Of a stretch of DNA of 64,000 bases, positions 21,331 through 32,138 are shown piece by piece. The translations under genes and the position numbers were made by a program. A model generated the notes under the pieces. That model was not told the origin of the DNA, ran no database searches, and was given only the letters and a program-made list of their open reading frames with translations. How positions within the stretch are numbered: position 1 is the stretch's first letter; each line of letters starts with the position of its first letter. Origin of the DNA: Pseudo-nitzschia pungens (lineage: Eukaryota; Bacillariophyta; Bacillariophyceae; Bacillariales; Bacillariaceae); assembly GCA_037355855.1 (NCBI GenBank), contig CM074763.1, positions 124,001-188,000 on the forward strand, given 5' to 3'.

Positions 21331-22248
21331 CGCGGTGTTGTTCGCGTTGTTGTTCGCGGTGTTGCTGCTGTAGTTGTTGAGATATCGCTCCCTCCGGTAC
21401 TCCTGGACCACCTCCCGGCAGCGACGCCTCGCCCGGCTGACCTTGAATCCCTTGAACCACAGGACGGGAGCCGATTGGTAGAGCGAGATGGTGCGCTTCC
21501 ACCGATCCCACTGGACGCTTCGCTCGCACTTGTCAAAGTCGTTCCTGGAAAAGCCAGCGTCCTCGATGATTTCCAGGCGGCGGTAGTAGTTGAGATAAAA
21601 GTCGTGGGGTTGTTTCTTCTTTTTTCTCTGGTGGTTTTGGTTTTTGTTTTTGTTTTTGTTTTGTTTTTGGTTGCGATCGTTTGGTTTCGGGAGCGCCACC
21701 TCCGGAAGTTGGGTGTACTCCCAGGTCAGACAGACGGGTGCCCCAATGGAGGTGGCTGGGTTCCTTCCCATGGTCATGCCGTATTCGCGGACGGCGATGC
21801 ATCCAAAGCGGACGTGCTTTTCGTTGCTGTTTGCGTTGCTGTTTGCGTTGTTCTTTTCGTTCTGATTCTGATTCTCATAAACGGTACCAGTAAGTGCGGC
21901 TTTCGGTGCGGCTTTCGGTGGAGCAAAAGAACGGGGATCCAAATTCGAATCCAAGTCCAAATTCGAATTCGAATTCGAATTCGAATCCAAGTCCAAATTC
22001 GAATCTGTTTCAACCTTCTCGATCTCCTTTAGCATGGTCAGAACCGAAAATCGTTCCGTGGTTTCGTTGGTGGACGCTGCTGCTGTTGTCGTCGATGTTG
22101 TCGTCGATGTTGTCGTCGATGTTGTCGATGCTCGTTCGTTCGTTTTCGCGTCTGGATCGGTACACGTAGAAGCAGCCGTGGCATCTGCATCTGCATCTGC
22201 ATCCGCATCCGCATCCGCATCCGCATCCGCATCCTTATCTGCATGCAT
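21244..22248 (-). CDS. Diatom-type protein of unknown function with a VRFxxIxVREYxxxxGxNP motif
   Basis: Translation from the ATG at 22248 gives 334 residues. The N-terminus is low-complexity (Asp-Ala repeats, STTT repeats, Asn-Ser repeats), all built on 6- or 9-bp units. The conserved-looking core starts at HVRFGCIAVREYGMTMGRNP, continues with TSIGAPVCLTWEY, and is followed by a basic QKQNKNKNKNQ linker and the segment YYRRLEIIEDAGFSRNDFDKC with a final basic stretch. Proteins with such a VRF-x-VREY-x-GDNP core recur in diatom genomes; their function is unknown. The frame is open further upstream (a Leu-Pro repeat before the Met), so the true start is uncertain. No signal peptide or membrane helix is evident. 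Confidence 0.65.
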   Translation of the reverse strand: MHADKDADADADADADADADADATAASTCTDPDAKTNERASTTSTTTSTTTSTTTAAASTNETTERFSVLTMLKEIEKVETDSNLDLDSNSNSNSNLDLDSNLDPRSFAPPKAAPKAALTGTVYENQNQNEKNNANSNANSNEKHVRFGCIAVREYGMTMGRNPATSIGAPVCLTWEYTQLPEVALPKPNDRNQKQNKNKNKNQNHQRKKKKQPHDFYLNYYRRLEIIEDAGFSRNDFDKCERSVQWDRWKRTISLYQSAPVLWFKGFKVSRARRRCREVVQEYRRERYLNNYSSNTANNNANNTANADTKSNSNGARSYREETCPIPEDSNRP

Positions 22249-22272
22249 TCGAATGGTGGAAACCGAGCTCAA

Positions 22273-22314
<42 letters not shown>

Positions 22315-23106
22315 GATCGAATCAATCAATGGAACGCTGTGTGCCGGTAAGTTACGGTAAGTTATGAGGTAAGTTACTTGTGCGAGTAAGTCCTATCTTG
22401 CGAATTCTCTGCCTTTGTCTCGAATACTACGGAATTCCTATCAGCTGCCCCCCGGCTTCCGTAGAAATGAGTAGTTGGGGATGTACGGTACTTGTACGGT
22501 AGAACCCGGGGACAGCTGATCGGAATTTTGTAGTAAGTTTTTTAAGGTTTACTAGGACGAGTAATCTTATGCGCAAACGTACGGTAACCTTACGAGTAAG
22601 GATTAACCTTAAGATTACCGGTACGGTACCTTACCGGTAAGTTACCAATCCGTCCCCTTCAGAATTGTTTTGCTTGGTTCCGTCACGAAACACGAAACAG
22701 AAACCAAGGGATCCCGAAGCGGAACCAATAATCAAAAAATACGTAGTAGTAGAAGAGTGATAATAAGAATACAGTAAGACTTATCATACTACGAATGGAG
22801 ATAAGCGTAATTACCGGTACCCGTAATCGCTCGTACAAGTAATTACTTGCCTTAGTAAGGGGCTATTACACGAAAATGGTTGAGGATTATCCATCCATCA
22901 CCCGACAACACGCTGTAATACAGTGGGGCTTTTCAAGTGGGCTTATAAATCTTTTTAACCAAAAAAAGTGTAAACTTACCCTCGCACCAAAAAATAATAA
23001 TACTACGAAGTAATAATAATACTAAAGTGCAGGTAAGGTAACCGTAATTACGGTACTAGGTAAACCTTAATTACTCGAGTGAATTATACAGTCATGCAAG
23101 ATAAGA
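22249..23106. other. Intergenic region with inverted-repeat element and ACCGGT-type DNA
   Basis: An AACGGC hexanucleotide array (22268-22314) is followed by TTACGGTAA and GGTAAG words, the second copy of the MITE-like element (22425-22535), and a dense ACCGGT/GGTAACCTT stretch at 22560-22650 and 23010-23080. No gene. Confidence 0.65.
22425..22535. repeat. MITE-like inverted-repeat element, copy B
   Basis: It matches the element at 3495-3594 along its length: the left arm TACTACGGAATTCCTATCA has one or two changes, the loop GTAGAAATGAGTAGTTGGGG is shared, and the right arm TGATCGGAATTTTGTAGTA is nearly identical. An extra short piece containing ACGGTACTTGTACGGTA sits in the loop-right junction and accounts for the 11-bp greater length. 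Confidence 0.75.
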
Positions 23107-26100
23107 CTATGGTGCACAACACCAATCACCCTGGGGACAATAAAATAGATCTTCGAACATATTAGCTCTCTCGACACCAGGTGGCGTCTTGTCACCCCAC
23201 GAACTTAGACATTGATTAAATCGTAGACTGCCTGCAAACATGCCTCCCATTTTCTGCGTACTGTTCACTTGCCACGAATCCAAATTTTGATTGAAAGCAA
23301 GTGTTCTGAAAAACATATGTGTCATGTTCGTGACACCTGATACATCCCAGTTTGAGATATCCCAATTAAAATTAGACCACGCGAACATGCCATTCATTGT
23401 TTTGACATTCGAAACATTCCATGCAGATAAATCCGAATTGAAATAGGTTGCTGAATCAAACATCTTTGTCATGCTTGTGACACTTGGAACATTCCATGCA
23501 TTCAGGGTCTGGTTGAAATACAGGCACATAATGAACATTCCAGCCATACTTTTGACATTTGATACATCCCACTGATCCAGAGGCTGATTGAATTTTTGGG
23601 ACCCCATAGAATAATACTTTTCCGCTGAAAACATTTGCGCCATACTGGTGACTTTTGAAACATTCCAATTATTGATTGGTCCGTTGAAAAATTCACAACC
23701 TTTGAACATCCCTTTCATACTGTTCACATTGCCCACATTCCATGCATCAAGGGGTTGATTAAAGTACCGGCATTTCTGAAACATTGACGTCATGCTTGTG
23801 ACACCTGATACATCCCAACCACTCAGTGCCTGATTGAAACGAAATGCATACTTGAACATTCCAGCCATACTTTTGACATTTGATACATCCCACTGATCCA
23901 GAGGCTGATTGAATGTTGGGGGCGCCAGAAAACCATACTTTCCCGCTGAAAACATTTGCGCCATACTGGTGACTTTCGAAACATTCCAATTATTGATTGG
24001 TACGTTGAAAAATTCACAACCTTTGAACATCCCTTTCATACTGTTCACATTGCCCACATTCCATGCATCAAGGGGTTGGTTAAAGTACATGCCATGCTGA
24101 AACATTGACGTCATGCTTGTGACACCTGATACATCCCAACCACTCAGTGCCTGATTGAAACGAAATGCATTCTTGAACATGCCTGCCGTATTCTTCAGGC
24201 TTGCTGTACTCCAGTTCCCAATGGGCTGATTAAAGTGTCGAGCACCATCGAACATTGATGTCATGCTTCGGACTTTTGACACATTCCAGTAATGAAGAGG
24301 TTGATTGAAAAATGAGTAGGAGAGGGAGGAGGAGTAGGAGTAGGGGGAACGAAACATGCCGGGCATCTTCAGCACATTTGCCACATTCCATCCATTGAGA
24401 GGGGTGTTAAAATAAGTTGCAGAATCAAACATGGCTGTCATTTTCGTGACCTGTGACACGTCCCAGGTGCTTATGATTGGTGATGTATGTATCATATAAT
24501 TTCTTGAAAACATACCCTTCATGTTCTGCACACTTGAAGTGTTATAGAATATATTGTTCCCATCGAAAGAACTCTCACTGAACATCAGCTCCATGTTGGT
24601 CACGCTTGCTGTATTCCATTGACGCAAGTCAGGCCATAAAGGCCAAGAATTTGTCTTGCGGAACATAGATGACATATCTTTCACACTTGCAGTATTCCAG
24701 TTTAAAGAGTAAGGGTAAGGTAATGAGAAGGAAGCTGTTCCATAAAACATGGAAGACATATCAGTCACTTTTGAAGTGTCCCAAAGGTTCAAGTCACTAC
24801 TGAAAGATGTTGCATTGCGAAACATGGAGGACATGTTTGTCACTTTTGAAGTATTCCAATCCTGAAGGTTGCTAGAAAATGATGATGCACCGAAAAACAT
24901 GTTCTTCATGTCATACACATTTGCTGTATTCCACAAGTTTATATTTTGGTTGAACATAGATGATTGGTAGAACATGGCTACCATGTCATCCACATACCCA
25001 GTGTTCCAAGATCCAATGTCCTGGTTGAATGAACTGGGACCATGAAACATATCCTCCATGTCTGTCACTCTTGAGGTATCCCATGATCCAATGTTCTGAT
25101 CGAAGACAGCTGCACCATAAAACATAGCTTCCATGTCACGCACAAAACCAGTGTTCCATTGTCCAATGTCTTGGTTGAAAACAGATGCTCTCTGGAACAT
25201 TCCATACATTCTTGTAACACGTGCAACATTCCAAAGCCCAACTGGTTGATCAAACGAGGTTGCTTCATAGAACATTTTTCTCATGTTTTCCACTTTGGAT
25301 GTATTCCAACCTCCTATGGCTTGGTTGAAATTAGATGCTTTGCGAAACATACCTTCCATGTTTCGAACGTTTTGAACATTCCAGCCACTGATAGGCTGGT
25401 TGAAGGCTTTTGTTTTATAAAACACACCAGACATTTTCTCAACATTTGAAGTATCCCATGATCCAATTGGTTGATTGAATGCATCTGAAGTGAACAAATA
25501 ATTCATGTTTGTAGCTTTTGAAACATTCCAGGTCCCAATTGGCTGATTGAAGGCATGCGCTCTGTAGAACATCGCATAAAGGTCTGTCACTTGTGATGTA
25601 TCCCAAGAATCCAATTGCTTGTTGAAAGCGCTTGCACCTTCAAACACACCAAGCATTACGGTGACTTTTGAAGTATCCCAGCAGTGCAGATAATCGTTGA
25701 AATCTACTTGGTTCTTGAACGCATATGTCAAACTGGTAACTTGTGATGTGTCCCAGCATGCAATTGGTACACCAGGGTTTGAACAGGAATAAGATCCAGA
25801 AAGGCAATTGGTAATTTCGTCTCTCATATAAGTACCACTAGGAATCACAGGGCGACTGATTCCGTCACAAAGAATAGAACAGTCTGTTGCAGAAAGGGCT
25901 CGTGATGCTGTGTTGGGCTGGGTTCCGAAAAACGTGTTTTCCATGTCCAACGCTTCGCTGGGCGAATGCTCCTGGAAGTGAACAAATCCAGCACTGGAAT
26001 CAGTTTCCATAGCAGGAGCACTTGGCACGTTCCCATAGAAGTCTTCAACATCTTCAAAATATACTTCGTCGTAGTAATCAACCCAACTCAAATCACTAAG

Positions 26101-26406
26101 GTCACTTTTGGCAGAACTTGATGGATCCTGTTGTTCAAAAATGCCAAGATCTTGATCGTCACGTAAATCTTCTCCTCCATTCTCAATCTCATTGAATCTG
26201 CTTCTTGCTCGCAGGTTTCGAAGAGCTTGAGGATAGTGTCCTCCATTCTTGGTATGTCCTATAGAATACGTTTGGCTGTTGGAAGAAGATAATATGGAAT
26301 CCGAAAGCATGGGATTTTGGTCAAAAAAGGCTTCTTCGTTGTTTGAATCACTGCTTGCAGAGCCTATGGCAGCAAGGGCAGCAAGTGCTGACGTTTCAAA
26401 ATGCAT
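23107..26406 (-). CDS. DUF285 (BspA-type) repeat protein with about 33 repeats
   Basis: Single exon, 1099 residues from the ATG at 26406. Residues 1-200 are acidic and Ser-rich after a weakly hydrophobic start (ALAALAAIG, possible but weak signal). From about residue 215 to the end there are about 33 repeats of roughly 33 residues of the form WDTSxVTxMxxMFxxAxxFNQxIxxWN, the DUF285/BspA-like pattern (PF03382 type), which folds as a solenoid related to leucine-rich repeats. A last segment has NMFEDLFYCPQGDWCCAP before the stop. DUF285 proteins occur in Mycoplasma lipoproteins, bacterial surface proteins and many diatoms, where roles in adhesion or recognition are suspected. The region just upstream (CTTTTCTCACTGTAG) resembles a 3-prime splice site, so a noncoding first exon is possible. 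Confidence 0.85.
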   Translation of the reverse strand: MHFETSALAALAAIGSASSDSNNEEAFFDQNPMLSDSILSSSNSQTYSIGHTKNGGHYPQALRNLRARSRFNEIENGGEDLRDDQDLGIFEQQDPSSSAKSDLSDLSWVDYYDEVYFEDVEDFYGNVPSAPAMETDSSAGFVHFQEHSPSEALDMENTFFGTQPNTASRALSATDCSILCDGISRPVIPSGTYMRDEITNCLSGSYSCSNPGVPIACWDTSQVTSLTYAFKNQVDFNDYLHCWDTSKVTVMLGVFEGASAFNKQLDSWDTSQVTDLYAMFYRAHAFNQPIGTWNVSKATNMNYLFTSDAFNQPIGSWDTSNVEKMSGVFYKTKAFNQPISGWNVQNVRNMEGMFRKASNFNQAIGGWNTSKVENMRKMFYEATSFDQPVGLWNVARVTRMYGMFQRASVFNQDIGQWNTGFVRDMEAMFYGAAVFDQNIGSWDTSRVTDMEDMFHGPSSFNQDIGSWNTGYVDDMVAMFYQSSMFNQNINLWNTANVYDMKNMFFGASSFSSNLQDWNTSKVTNMSSMFRNATSFSSDLNLWDTSKVTDMSSMFYGTASFSLPYPYSLNWNTASVKDMSSMFRKTNSWPLWPDLRQWNTASVTNMELMFSESSFDGNNIFYNTSSVQNMKGMFSRNYMIHTSPIISTWDVSQVTKMTAMFDSATYFNTPLNGWNVANVLKMPGMFRSPYSYSSSLSYSFFNQPLHYWNVSKVRSMTSMFDGARHFNQPIGNWSTASLKNTAGMFKNAFRFNQALSGWDVSGVTSMTSMFQHGMYFNQPLDAWNVGNVNSMKGMFKGCEFFNVPINNWNVSKVTSMAQMFSAGKYGFLAPPTFNQPLDQWDVSNVKSMAGMFKYAFRFNQALSGWDVSGVTSMTSMFQKCRYFNQPLDAWNVGNVNSMKGMFKGCEFFNGPINNWNVSKVTSMAQMFSAEKYYSMGSQKFNQPLDQWDVSNVKSMAGMFIMCLYFNQTLNAWNVPSVTSMTKMFDSATYFNSDLSAWNVSNVKTMNGMFAWSNFNWDISNWDVSGVTNMTHMFFRTLAFNQNLDSWQVNSTQKMGGMFAGSLRFNQCLSSWGDKTPPGVERANMFEDLFYCPQGDWCCAP
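23480..24140 (-). repeat. 321-bp in-frame tandem duplication inside the DUF285 gene
   Basis: The four-repeat block starting with GWDVSGVTSMTSMF and ending with QWDVSNVKSMAGMF occurs twice in a row. Matching points are 321 bp (107 codons) apart, for example the identical CACTCAGTGCCTGATTGAAA at about 23820 and 24141. Nucleotide identity is much higher than between other repeats, so this duplication is recent. Confidence 0.85.
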
Positions 26407-27434
26407 TGCGTTATTGAATAAAAAATCTGGTTGGTGTCTACAGTGAGAAAAGCAAAGCACAGTTATGAGTCAGATGAAGATATTCCATCGAACGTGGATG
26501 GATAGAAATGGTTCAATAAATATTTGACGCTCCTTTGAAAGAGACCAATTCTGGTTGAATATGAATTTAGTGCTTCCTCCATATACTAATTTAGCAGCAA
26601 CGAATTGATTCGAAAACCACTTAAAGGCGAATGCAATGAAAGATGTGATGAACGACGGCAATCGTATCTGGTTCAATTGTTTTCAATCTTCCGATTCAAT
26701 CAATAGCTGGTCTGATTGCGAGATCGCTTTGCATCGATTGGCGGTGATCCTATCTTTGCGCGCTCCATCTGTTCCTCAACAATGACATTCTTTCGTCAGC
26801 ATGACCGTTCCGTCCTCGTTTCGTTTTGTCCTCGCCACCGAAAGTTTCGGGATTCTTTTCCGCGTTCGATCCACGTCCATCGTTACCCATTCTGTTGCAC
26901 GAAACCGAGCCGAGCAAAAAGGCATTTAGTCCGAATAAGCACATCGTTGGGTCCAGCAACGAACATTTGGTCCGTATACCACTTGGCTTTGCTTTTCTTC
27001 GGCCGCCCCCGGAGACAGATTGCAATTCGATCGCTTCGCCGAAAGCAACTCTGTCGAAGCGGAGCACGCAGGCACGTGCGATTCTTCGCTATCGCCGGTC
27101 CGTTCCGTCCGTCACTTTTTCTTTTCTTGCGAACCGTTTGGTGACGTTGTGATGTGCCGTGCCATTTTGGGAACCGTCGTGCGCCGAGACGTGGCCGTCG
27201 GAATTCGCCATACCAAGGGCTTTTTCGAGCACAGCACGGTAAATCGCAGCAAAGCAACGGGAGAATTTGGGCTGTAGGAGAGAACGGATGGAGAGTGACC
27301 GTACCGGCCAGCCGTCTTGTCGGCCCACACTTTGTTATTAGCCAAGTGAATTTCGGTTTCTGACAATGGCGGCGTCGTGTCGCGTGCTTGCTTTCTGGAT
27401 TCAGAAACCATCCGAACCAATCCAGTCTTTTTGT

Positions 27435-27577
27435 GGGTAATGCTTTCGGTCGTTCGATGCCATCGTGCCGTCCATGTTGTTCGTTCTGTCTTCCTGTTTG
27501 GACGTGGGTAATGCTTTCGGTCGTTCGATGCCATCGTGCCGTCCATGTTGTTCGTTCTGTCTTCCGTCGCCGTCATT
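27435..27577. repeat. 71-bp direct duplication
   Basis: The segment beginning GGGTAATGCTTTCGGTCG and including CATCGTGCCGTCCATGTTG and TTCGTTCTGTCTTCC appears at 27435 and again at 27506, almost unchanged. Confidence 0.85.
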
Positions 27578-27707
27578 CATGGAGCAGAGCCCGTCGTGGT
27601 CAACGATCCAACGCACAATACTACTTACCGACAAAGAGAACGTTTATAGTTATATTTACATCGACGGCAACGGTGGGTATTACACAGCTTGGGGCAGCTA
27701 CTACGTT

Positions 27708-27818
27708 GGGGAAGAATGCACACTGAGATGAAACGAATTCTGTGCTGGGTTTCGTAGCTAGCGGGGAAGAATGCACACCGAGATGAAACGAATTCTGTGC
27801 TGGGTTTCGTAGCTAGCG
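27708..27818. repeat. 55-bp direct duplication
   Basis: GGGGAAGAATGCACAC, followed by GAGATGAAACGAATTC and GGGTTTCGTAGCTAGCG, occurs at 27708 and 27763 with one mismatch. Confidence 0.85.
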
Positions 27819-28004
27819 ATAGCGAGATTAGTCCTCCGAGTTGCTCGTGAGTTTATCAAAGACACGCCGAGTTGCGGTTACAGTGATTTTGGTGGTTGGT
27901 TCGTGTCTCAAATACAGTGTTTCAATCGAACGGCGGAAGCTAATGTCCCCTCTTTTTAGAGCAGAACAGATGATATTGTTGCGATGAAATAATGGTTAAG
28001 TTAC

Positions 28005-28411
28005 TGAGTGATTCCCGGAATTACATATCGGAGTATTACATATTAGCTTTCCCGGAATTAATAAACACATATAAAAATTGCGCACCCAACGGAAGAACTA
28101 GATTTGTCTCAACGCACGAGGCCTATTTTGGAATTTGGAATCTTGTCCAAAGAAACCAAAATCCTCTATTAACTGCCAACCGGCGCATCTACTTATTTTT
28201 TGTCCGCGTCGTCACACATGTTTGATTACACGTGTCAAATTTTTGATTTTTAAATTCCATCTATTTTTATGCACGCTTGTAGTCGGACAGACGGCACTAC
28301 AAGGTTATATGAACATTTGAATCAGATATACGAGTCTGGTTATTCCGGGAATGTTTTTTACCTAAGATATGAACGCCTAAAAACGTAATATGTAATTCCG
28401 GGAATCACTCA
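28005..28411. mobile_element. Non-autonomous terminal-inverted-repeat element (about 407 bp)
   Basis: The ends are a perfect 24-bp inverted repeat: TGAGTGATTCCCGGAATTAC at 28005 continues four bases further, and its reverse complement ends at 28411. Subterminal copies of the TTCCCGGAATTA word lie inside both ends (near 28053 and 28345). The interior has no long reading frame. This fits a MITE-like DNA transposon whose transposase is supplied elsewhere. No clear target-site duplication was seen, so the superfamily is not assigned. Confidence 0.65.
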
Positions 28412-31316
28412 CTGATAAATGAGCAACGACGTTTTTGTCCGTGTTTTCTTTGGTGGCTACCGTACACGTACACGTACACGTACACGTACCGTAAATTAAC
28501 TACGAAGTACGTAATTATTACACTCGGACGTTGGTATTCGGTTTCTTTTGTTCCTCTAGTATTATGACCTCTCTTTCTTCGGCGGAAATTTTTCTCGCTC
28601 GTGTTCTTTTTCTTTGAACGAACCGCACGTGTCGTGGAGGTGCGAAATTTCGGCAGCTCTCTTCATTCAGTGTCGCCAATAAGTAACCTTAAAAGCCTTA
28701 TTTTCGTATGGTGTTTGTATTTTGAGTGAGTGAGTCCCTTTCGTCTTGGTCTGCTCGTCGCTACTCTTTCATACTCGTAGTGTCCCCCTGAAACTGATGG
28801 TTCGACAGAGATGGTCCCATGTGAACCAGTCAAAAAAAATCCAAAAAAATAGTGATAACAATACATTAACCTTACCAGGTAAGGTTACGTGTAACTTACG
28901 ATACAGTAAGTTAAACAATCACCGTCATACAAGTGCGAAGTAATTAATTACTCGTATTGTAACACTTTGAAGGTCTGCCTTACCTGGTAATTAGCTCTAC
29001 TCGTAACGAGAGAGATTGTCATTATGTAAGATACAGTAAATTACGAAGTAACCTTACTCCGTATTCAACAAGCTAGGAAAGAACCGATGACAATGCGAAT
29101 ACAAGTACTTGTACGAGTAAGATTACCATACTCGTGATCTACCCCATCGTTCTGTCGACGTGTTTCCGCGAACGGCACCGATGTTCCAAGGAACCAGCCT
29201 AGCAATCAATCAAACCGTCTGGTGCGTGCCTTGTGTTCTTTTGTTTTGTTTTGTTTTGTTTTGTTTTGGTTTGTTTTGTTTTGGTTTGTGTCGCTTGGTG
29301 TTGTTCTGTTTTGCGCGGAACGGAACTACGTAGTACAAGACAAAGGATAGGAAAGAGGTCGATGAATGCCATGACATAGCACTGGGTTCTGATACACATC
29401 GTGATCGTGAACGCACGCTCGTACGTGCATAACTTTGAGGAGACCAATCCACTCCGGTTCTGCAATTGTGTTTGTTTGTCTTGTTCTGGTGGTTGGTTTC
29501 TTCTGGTCGGTTGTGGTGTTTTGGACAGGGATGATCTTCCGTGATATAGGAAGTGCCGTCTGAAGTTCCGGAGGACGCCGGTTGTCCTGCTGGGGTGGGT
29601 TGACTTTCGCTCTTTGTCGAACGGAACGGCAGCGGCCCACGCAATGCGGCTCTTGTCCAAAAACGGACGCCCAAAATGGGGATTGAAAGAAGGAAGTAAT
29701 TCGTTCATTCATTCGGAGGCTATTGCAGTGGGTTGGCACGTTGTTCCGGGAGGCGGGAGTGGGCCGCCATCCCTTGGGGGGATCGGATCACCGGGGCACG
29801 CCCACTCGCTGGGATAATGATTTATAAGCTCGGAATGGTGTCAGAGTCCAAACAACCGCAACCACAACCACAACCACAACCACAACCAAGAAACAATACC
29901 AATGTCAGTACCAGTACCAGTACCAGTAATGGTACCGAGTACCAACCATCCACCAACTCGGGCACAAACGAAATCAATTATGCGATGACTGTGGCGCCAA
30001 TTGCTGCCCTTGTTTTCAACCAAATCAAACTCTCTCACCATAACTTCATCTGCCGTAAAATCGTACAACGCTCTCGGGTTGTGGATTTTCGTTTCGTGGA
30101 ATGATCGCAGGAGAGGGAACTTGGATACGAGAACGGGGGAATCTTCGAACGGATCGCTGCGCATCGTGAATGGGGAGGAGGAACGGGAAGCCTCTGTGCG
30201 CGATGCACGGCCCCGAACATTCGAGTGAGCAACGGGGAAAGGGGAATGCGTTGCACTGCGTCGCGTCGTGTCGCGTCGGTGCGAACCAATCGATTGGGAA
30301 TTGGAACGCTAGAATAGAACAGTGGATGCACTCGCCAGACCCATATCCATTTTTGCAATGCCGACCGCCGCAGTGCAAAGAGTGCTACTTCGTCCGTGTC
30401 GGGCGGCGAGGATGCACCCCCGGAAGATCCGTCGCGTGGTGGGCAAGAGACGCATCGGTTCCGAACCTATCCCGTTGTGTCCCGTCCCATGTCCCATCCG
30501 ACCTCGAACAAATGCTCCCCTCGCCCCGGCACACCACACCGCTGCAGTGGAGGTAATGAAGGAAACGAAGCGAAAGAGAACGAAACGAAATAGAAGGCTT
30601 GGGATCCATCCCGCGACTTGTGCCGTAGGGATTTCGACTATGGAGAAAGACTGCCCTTCCTGCCTCGATTCCCTCCTCTTCACGAACCGCAGGACTGTTA
30701 GGAACGAACGGAACACACTGCTGCGTTGTGGATTCAGGAGGATCCCGCGGTTTCAACAATGATCCACCGCCATTTATCTACACACTCCACACACTAACTA
30801 CCAACCCACACAACGGAACAGGCACGGCAGATTCGTTGGAGATTGAGTTGATTCTGTTCTCATTCAACACACTGTGGGACGGAAGAGATTGTCGCACTTT
30901 CAATCACCCGGAATTGAATAGAGATGATCTTATAATAATAAATAATAGAAGAGTAATGATTTGAACCGCCGATAATGCTTGGATGGATTTTGTTGCTCAA
31001 ACTAGTAGTGGTCGTAGTTCGGGCAGTTGCTATGTTCGTACTGCAATTGGTCGGGTTGGTTTTTTGGGACGAACGAGGAAGAAGTTCTGGAATCGATCCC
31101 ACTCGTGTATTGTTTTACAATTCTATACCGTTCTATACAGTACCGGTATACGGTAGCTACTTCTATCGTCATCTCGGATCCATCCGGTATCGCTGCTTCA
31201 CCACACTCTCAGTCCTCCCCTTCGAACACAACCAGACCCAAACCAACACTCGGTGCGGGGCATTGTAGTACTATCCAGCCGTGTTCCGTTCCGTTCCTTC
31301 ACGCTTTCCCAATCGC

Positions 31317-32138
31317 TCACCCCTGCACGACTCCTGCGAGCCGCTCTGTTGCCGCGGTGAATACCAGTCCAAATAGCATGAGAGCGGCCGCCACCACTAC
31401 GGGATTGTCCCCGCTGTTCCACTTGGCGGACTTGAGGATGGGGAGCGCCGGTTCTTTTTGCCGGCCACCGCTTCGATCGGACTTGTTGTCGTTGAGCCAA
31501 TCGGCAAAGAGCCACCGCTCGAACGCTCGATCGGTTTCATCGTTCCTTCCCGCGGGATTTTCGTTGGTATTGTTCTTGTCGGATGGAGAGGCCACCGCTG
31601 CGGTCGCTGCAGAAGAATCGTTACGGTCCTCGGTGGCAGAGGAAGAAGCGGCCGCCAAAGCCGTCGTCTCGGTATCCGCCAACGTGGATGCCATTGTCAC
31701 CGTCACTGTCATTTCCGCTTCGGCTTCCGATGGGTTGGACTCCACAATCGCCGAGGCCTTTAGCTCGTCGAGATACTCCTTCACCTCCCCCCGGCTCTTA
31801 GAAATCGCCAGCTTGGTTCGGGACACCGGAACGACCTGGTTCTCCCACACCCAGTAGAGAGCGACACACAGCACCACGATGAATCCCATGCCGGCGAGGG
31901 TTTCCGTGGGGGGCAGGACCGCCTCGTATACTCCGGACGGCTGCGTTTGGGCTTCCATTGTTTGTATTTGCCCTGCATCAATGGAGGTGGTGGTCTCGAG
32001 CGCGCGGAGCGGGCCCGGTCCGAGGGAGAGGTAGGATTGCTTCGAGTTGGGGAAAATGGCGGAGTCGACGACGGATCTCGTCGTTGGCCGACGGACCGGA
32101 GGTTCGACGAACGCCGTGGGTTGCGAGAAGTGCTTCAT
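31317..32138 (-). CDS. Membrane protein of unknown function, two predicted helices
   Basis: From the ATG at 32138 the protein has 273 residues. One hydrophobic helix lies near residues 83-102 (MGFIVVLCVALYWVWENQVV) and a second near the C-terminus (NPVVVAAALMLFGLVFTAAT). Between them is a Lys/Glu-rich helical stretch, then a Ser/Ala/Thr-rich acidic linker and a conserved-looking RWLFADWLNDN segment with KSAKWNSGDNP before helix 2. The motif TAFVEPP near residue 7 resembles a diatom plastid presequence cleavage site, but no signal peptide precedes it in this frame; an upstream exon carrying one could be missing. The frame is open upstream of the Met. Divergently placed to the plastid protein gene at 33095, about 1 kb away. 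Function unknown. Confidence 0.6.
   Translation of the reverse strand: MKHFSQPTAFVEPPVRRPTTRSVVDSAIFPNSKQSYLSLGPGPLRALETTTSIDAGQIQTMEAQTQPSGVYEAVLPPTETLAGMGFIVVLCVALYWVWENQVVPVSRTKLAISKSRGEVKEYLDELKASAIVESNPSEAEAEMTVTVTMASTLADTETTALAAASSSATEDRNDSSAATAAVASPSDKNNTNENPAGRNDETDRAFERWLFADWLNDNKSDRSGGRQKEPALPILKSAKWNSGDNPVVVAAALMLFGLVFTAATERLAGVVQG

Larger units (their letters stand above)
26407..31316. other. Long intergenic region
   Basis: Nearly 5 kb with no gene I can support. The GC-richer parts (26700-27500 and 29550-30760) have open frames on both strands without recognisable motifs; they may be old coding relics or long UTRs. Other contents: direct duplications at 27435-27577 and 27708-27818, a terminal-inverted-repeat element at 28005-28411, ACCGGT/GGTAAGGTT DNA at 28440-29130, and a TTTTG pentamer array at about 29240-29285. 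Confidence 0.5.

Noticed and set aside
26716..27400. Open frames on both strands as possible genes
   Set aside because: No motif, targeting signal or splice structure could be found, and the region contains direct duplications.
29614..30762. GC-rich open frames as possible genes
   Set aside because: Overlapping frames on both strands with no recognisable domain; composition alone is not enough.
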